Assembly (NCBI RefSeq): GCF_002939185.1
Contig: NZ_POVL01000013.1
Span: 1 to 64,000 of the forward strand
Length of the DNA stretch: 64,000 bases
Direction: 5' to 3'
From: Enterobacter sichuanensis
GTDB lineage: Bacteria > Pseudomonadota > Gammaproteobacteria > Enterobacterales > Enterobacteriaceae
Every line of letters starts with the position of its first letter. The first letter of the stretch is position 1. Below are positions 62,015 to 64,000 of this stretch, in pieces. The notes beneath the pieces are model-generated. The model saw nothing but the letters and a program-made list of their open reading frames with translations, was not told the origin of the DNA and did no database searches. A program made the position numbers and the translations under genes.

Positions 62015-63408
62015 GATTTGGCTCCGGTGTTTTCCTGCGCGTTACCGCCCGCAGGTTTGTTTTTCGCGAACACGTTGTACGCCACCAGCAGCGCGAACAG
62101 CGCCACAACCAGCCCGGTGATGGCAAGCGGTGACAGGAAGCGCGCCAGGTTGCCGAGCACAATCCCGACAGCGCCAAAATCCGCGTCCGAGAAGGTGGTG
62201 TTGGCAAAGCCAATGGCGCCCAGCACCGGCAGCAGCAGGACAGGCAGGAAGGTGATCAGCAGACCGTTAGCAAAGGCGCCAATCATGGCCCCGCGACGTC
62301 CACCGGTGGCGTTACCGAACACGCCCGCCGTTGCGCCGGTGAAAAAGTGCGGCACTACGCCCGGGAGGATCAGCACCCAGCTGAACTGTCCGCAGATGAA
62401 CAGCCCCACAATTCCCCCGAGGAAGCTGAACAGGAAGCCAATCAGCACCGCGTTTGGCGCATACGGATAGACCACCGGGCAGTCCAGAGCCGGACGCGCA
62501 TTGGGTACCAGTTTTTCCGAGAAGCCGGTGAAGGCCGGGACGATTTCCGCCAGAATCAGACGCACGCCCTGCAGGATGATGAACACGCCCGCCGCAAAGG
62601 TGATCGCCATGATGATGGCGTAAACGAGGTAGTTCTGACCGCCGCTGAAGGTGGCCTCGACATACTCACGTCCGACGCTCACCGCCATGATCAGGTAGAT
62701 AATCATCATGGTCAGGGAGATAGAAATGGAGCTGTCGCGCAGGAAGCTCAGGTTCTTCGGCAGGTTCATCTCTTCGGTTGAGCGCGAGCCTTTCCCCACC
62801 TTGCTGCCAATCCAGCCGGAGAGCACGTAGCCCAGCGTGCCGAAGTGGCCGAAGGCAATCTCGTCGTTGCCTGTAATGCGCTTCATGTAGCGCTGCGCAA
62901 TCGCCGGGAAGAAAGCCATGATCAGGCCGAGGATCAGTGAACCGGTAAACACCAGCCCTACGCCCTCAAAGCCCGCCACCGTCAGGATCACGCCAATCAT
63001 GCACGCCATGTAGAAGGTATGATGCCCGGTCAGGAAGATATACTTCAGGCGGGTAAAGCGGGCGACGATAATATTCGCCACCATCCCGAAGGCCATAATC
63101 AACGCGGTTGAGGCGCCGTATTTCTCCAGCGCAATGGACACAATTGCTTCATTATTTGGAATAATTCCCTGGATATTAAAGGCGTGTTCAAACATGCCGC
63201 CTAAAGGATTTAACGACCCAACCAGTACCGTGGCGCCGCCGCCCAAAACAATAAAGCCAAGAATGGTTTTAATGGTCCCTTTCACCACATCAGAAAAGGC
63301 TTTTTTCTGCGCGACCAGACCAATTAATGCAATTAACCCCACCAGCACCGAAGGGACTTTTAATATATCAACAACGAAATTCAGCGTTTCAAGGATAAAC
63401 ATATCCAC
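62011..63408 (-). CDS. PTS EIIC component, ascorbate (UlaA/SgaT) family
   Basis: A 465 aa integral membrane protein with about 11 hydrophobic segments, of the UlaA/SgaT type of phosphotransferase permease. Recognisable regions are LNPLGGMFEHAFNIQGIIPNNEAI, TGHHTFYMACM and LDCPVVYPYAPNAVLIGF. It would import and pass phosphate from EIIB to an unknown, ascorbate-like or pentitol-like sugar. The neighbouring transketolase suggests the product enters the pentose phosphate pathway. EIIB lies 15 bases upstream in transcription. Confidence 0.9.
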   Translation of the reverse strand: MDMFILETLNFVVDILKVPSVLVGLIALIGLVAQKKAFSDVVKGTIKTILGFIVLGGGATVLVGSLNPLGGMFEHAFNIQGIIPNNEAIVSIALEKYGASTALIMAFGMVANIIVARFTRLKYIFLTGHHTFYMACMIGVILTVAGFEGVGLVFTGSLILGLIMAFFPAIAQRYMKRITGNDEIAFGHFGTLGYVLSGWIGSKVGKGSRSTEEMNLPKNLSFLRDSSISISLTMMIIYLIMAVSVGREYVEATFSGGQNYLVYAIIMAITFAAGVFIILQGVRLILAEIVPAFTGFSEKLVPNARPALDCPVVYPYAPNAVLIGFLFSFLGGIVGLFICGQFSWVLILPGVVPHFFTGATAGVFGNATGGRRGAMIGAFANGLLITFLPVLLLPVLGAIGFANTTFSDADFGAVGIVLGNLARFLSPLAITGLVVALFALLVAYNVFAKNKPAGGNAQENTGAKS

Positions 63409-63423
63409 CTCGCCTTATCAGGT

Positions 63424-63696
63424 TTAACGTTTGTCGAACCAGCTGCGCAACTGCGCTTCCAGTTCATTGATATCAATGATGTTGTTGATCACCACCAGCT
63501 GGCTTTCCGGCACGCTGGCGCTGGCCGCAATGTCTTTTGCCATCACGAACAGATCGGCCGCACCCGGCGTGGCCGAGGAGAGATCGGAGTGTTCAACGTC
63601 AGCCTCAATCTCCAGCTTTTTGAGCACCTTTTTAATGTTCATTTCAACCATAAAACTGCTGCCCAGACCGGAACCGCAAATAGCCATGATTTTCAT
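63424..63696 (-). CDS. PTS EIIB component, ascorbate (UlaB) family
   Basis: A 90 aa EIIB of the lactose/ascorbate type, with the phospho-Cys at residue 7 in MKIMAICGSGLGSSFMVEM. The ATG at 63696 is preceded by AAGGGGA and begins with the conserved EIIB strand; 13 upstream open codons belong to no family. It takes phosphate from EIIA and gives it to the sugar bound by EIIC. It follows the EIIA gene by 80 bases. Confidence 0.92.
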   Translation of the reverse strand: MKIMAICGSGLGSSFMVEMNIKKVLKKLEIEADVEHSDLSSATPGAADLFVMAKDIAASASVPESQLVVINNIIDINELEAQLRSWFDKR

Positions 63697-63776
63697 TGTT
63701 GTCCCCTTATTTTTGAGTAGAGTACGCCCCACCACGCTGACGCGTAATGTTGTGAAAAAGCGGGTTAAAAAATTAA

Positions 63777-64000
63777 TCAGAAGCGGTTAATAATCGTTTT
63801 TATCTCCTCCAGCGCATTCGCCTGATGCAGTTCGGCCATATCGGCCTCGCTGGAAAATAATTCAGCCAGCGCCGAGATCATCTCGATATGGCTATTTTTG
63901 TCAGGTGCCGCGAGCATAATAATCACATCGACAGGGTCGAACTCACCGGCACCAAAAGAGACGCCCTGCCTGAGTTTTAATAATGACAATCCCAGTCCTT
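63777..64000 (-). CDS. PTS EIIA component, ascorbate/mannitol family, C-terminal part
   Basis: The frame stays open to the window end, so this is the C-terminal 70-odd residues of a larger protein; a start at 63989 would be a TTG in the middle of the conserved fold. GAGEFDPVDVIIMLAAPDKNSHIEMISALAEL is typical of the EIIA type 2 domain (UlaC/mannitol). The active-site His is presumably beyond the window. It is the first PTS gene seen here; a regulator may lie further upstream. Confidence 0.85.
   Translation of the reverse strand, partial: GLGLSLLKLRQGVSFGAGEFDPVDVIIMLAAPDKNSHIEMISALAELFSSEADMAELHQANALEEIKTIINRF

Noticed and set aside
62011..63408. EIIC as the true ascorbate transporter UlaA
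   Set aside because: Family match only; the neighbours are transketolase halves, not ulaDEF or ulaG, so the gene name was withheld.
1..64000. CRISPR arrays, prophage, insertion sequences, integrases or toxin-antitoxin genes
   Set aside because: I found no spaced direct repeats, transposase or integrase-like reading frame; all large frames are house-keeping or metabolic genes.

Overview
This window is a chromosomal segment of an enterobacterium. The gene content and order follow the Escherichia coli ompC-to-pta region closely, and most proteins are close in sequence and length to their E. coli counterparts. Several E. coli blocks are missing: ato between rcsC and gyrA, rhm between glpC and yfaY, nudI-ais-arn-pmrD between yfaZ and menE, and elaD-yfbKLMNOP between rbn and nuoN. 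A cheV gene and a transketolase/PTS operon like one in Salmonella are present instead. This points to the Enterobacter/Leclercia/Lelliottia/Salmonella/Citrobacter side of the family, most likely the Enterobacter group. I cannot fix the species. I see no prophage, insertion sequence, CRISPR array, tRNA or rRNA.

Layout. 1-6.8 kb: antisense RNA micF and the Rcs envelope-stress phosphorelay (rcsD-rcsB, with rcsC convergent). 6.8-14.5 kb: gyrA, divergent from ubiG, then the class Ia ribonucleotide reductase operon nrdA-nrdB-yfaE, whose upstream region carries NrdR and DnaA boxes. 14.5-21.3 kb: glycerol-3-phosphate genes, glpTQ diverging from glpABC around CRP and GlpR sites. 21.3-23.2 kb: yfaY (CinA-like) and yfaZ (outer-membrane protein). 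23.2-30.3 kb: menaquinone operon menFDHBCE. 30.3-33.3 kb: elaB, elaA, rbn and cheV. 33.3-48.3 kb: the complete respiratory complex I operon nuoABC(D)EFGHIJKLMN on the minus strand, followed downstream on the coordinate axis by its regulator lrhA. 50.8-56.4 kb: alaA, yfbR, yfbS, yfbT, yfbU, yfbV. 56.7-60.1 kb: ackA-pta. 60.2-64.0 kb: a minus-strand operon of PTS EIIA-EIIB-EIIC (ascorbate/UlaA family) and a split transketolase; EIIA is cut by the window end.

Functionally much of the window is anaerobic and respiratory metabolism. GlpABC feeds electrons into the menaquinone made by the men enzymes, complex I feeds the same pool, and AckA-Pta handles overflow acetate and acetyl phosphate. Acetyl phosphate can also phosphorylate RcsB, encoded at the other end of the window. 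Many convergent gene ends carry REP/BIME palindromes or bidirectional terminators. The least understood part is the transketolase/PTS operon, whose substrate is unknown. The two long gene-free stretches around lrhA hold palindromes that no known site explains.
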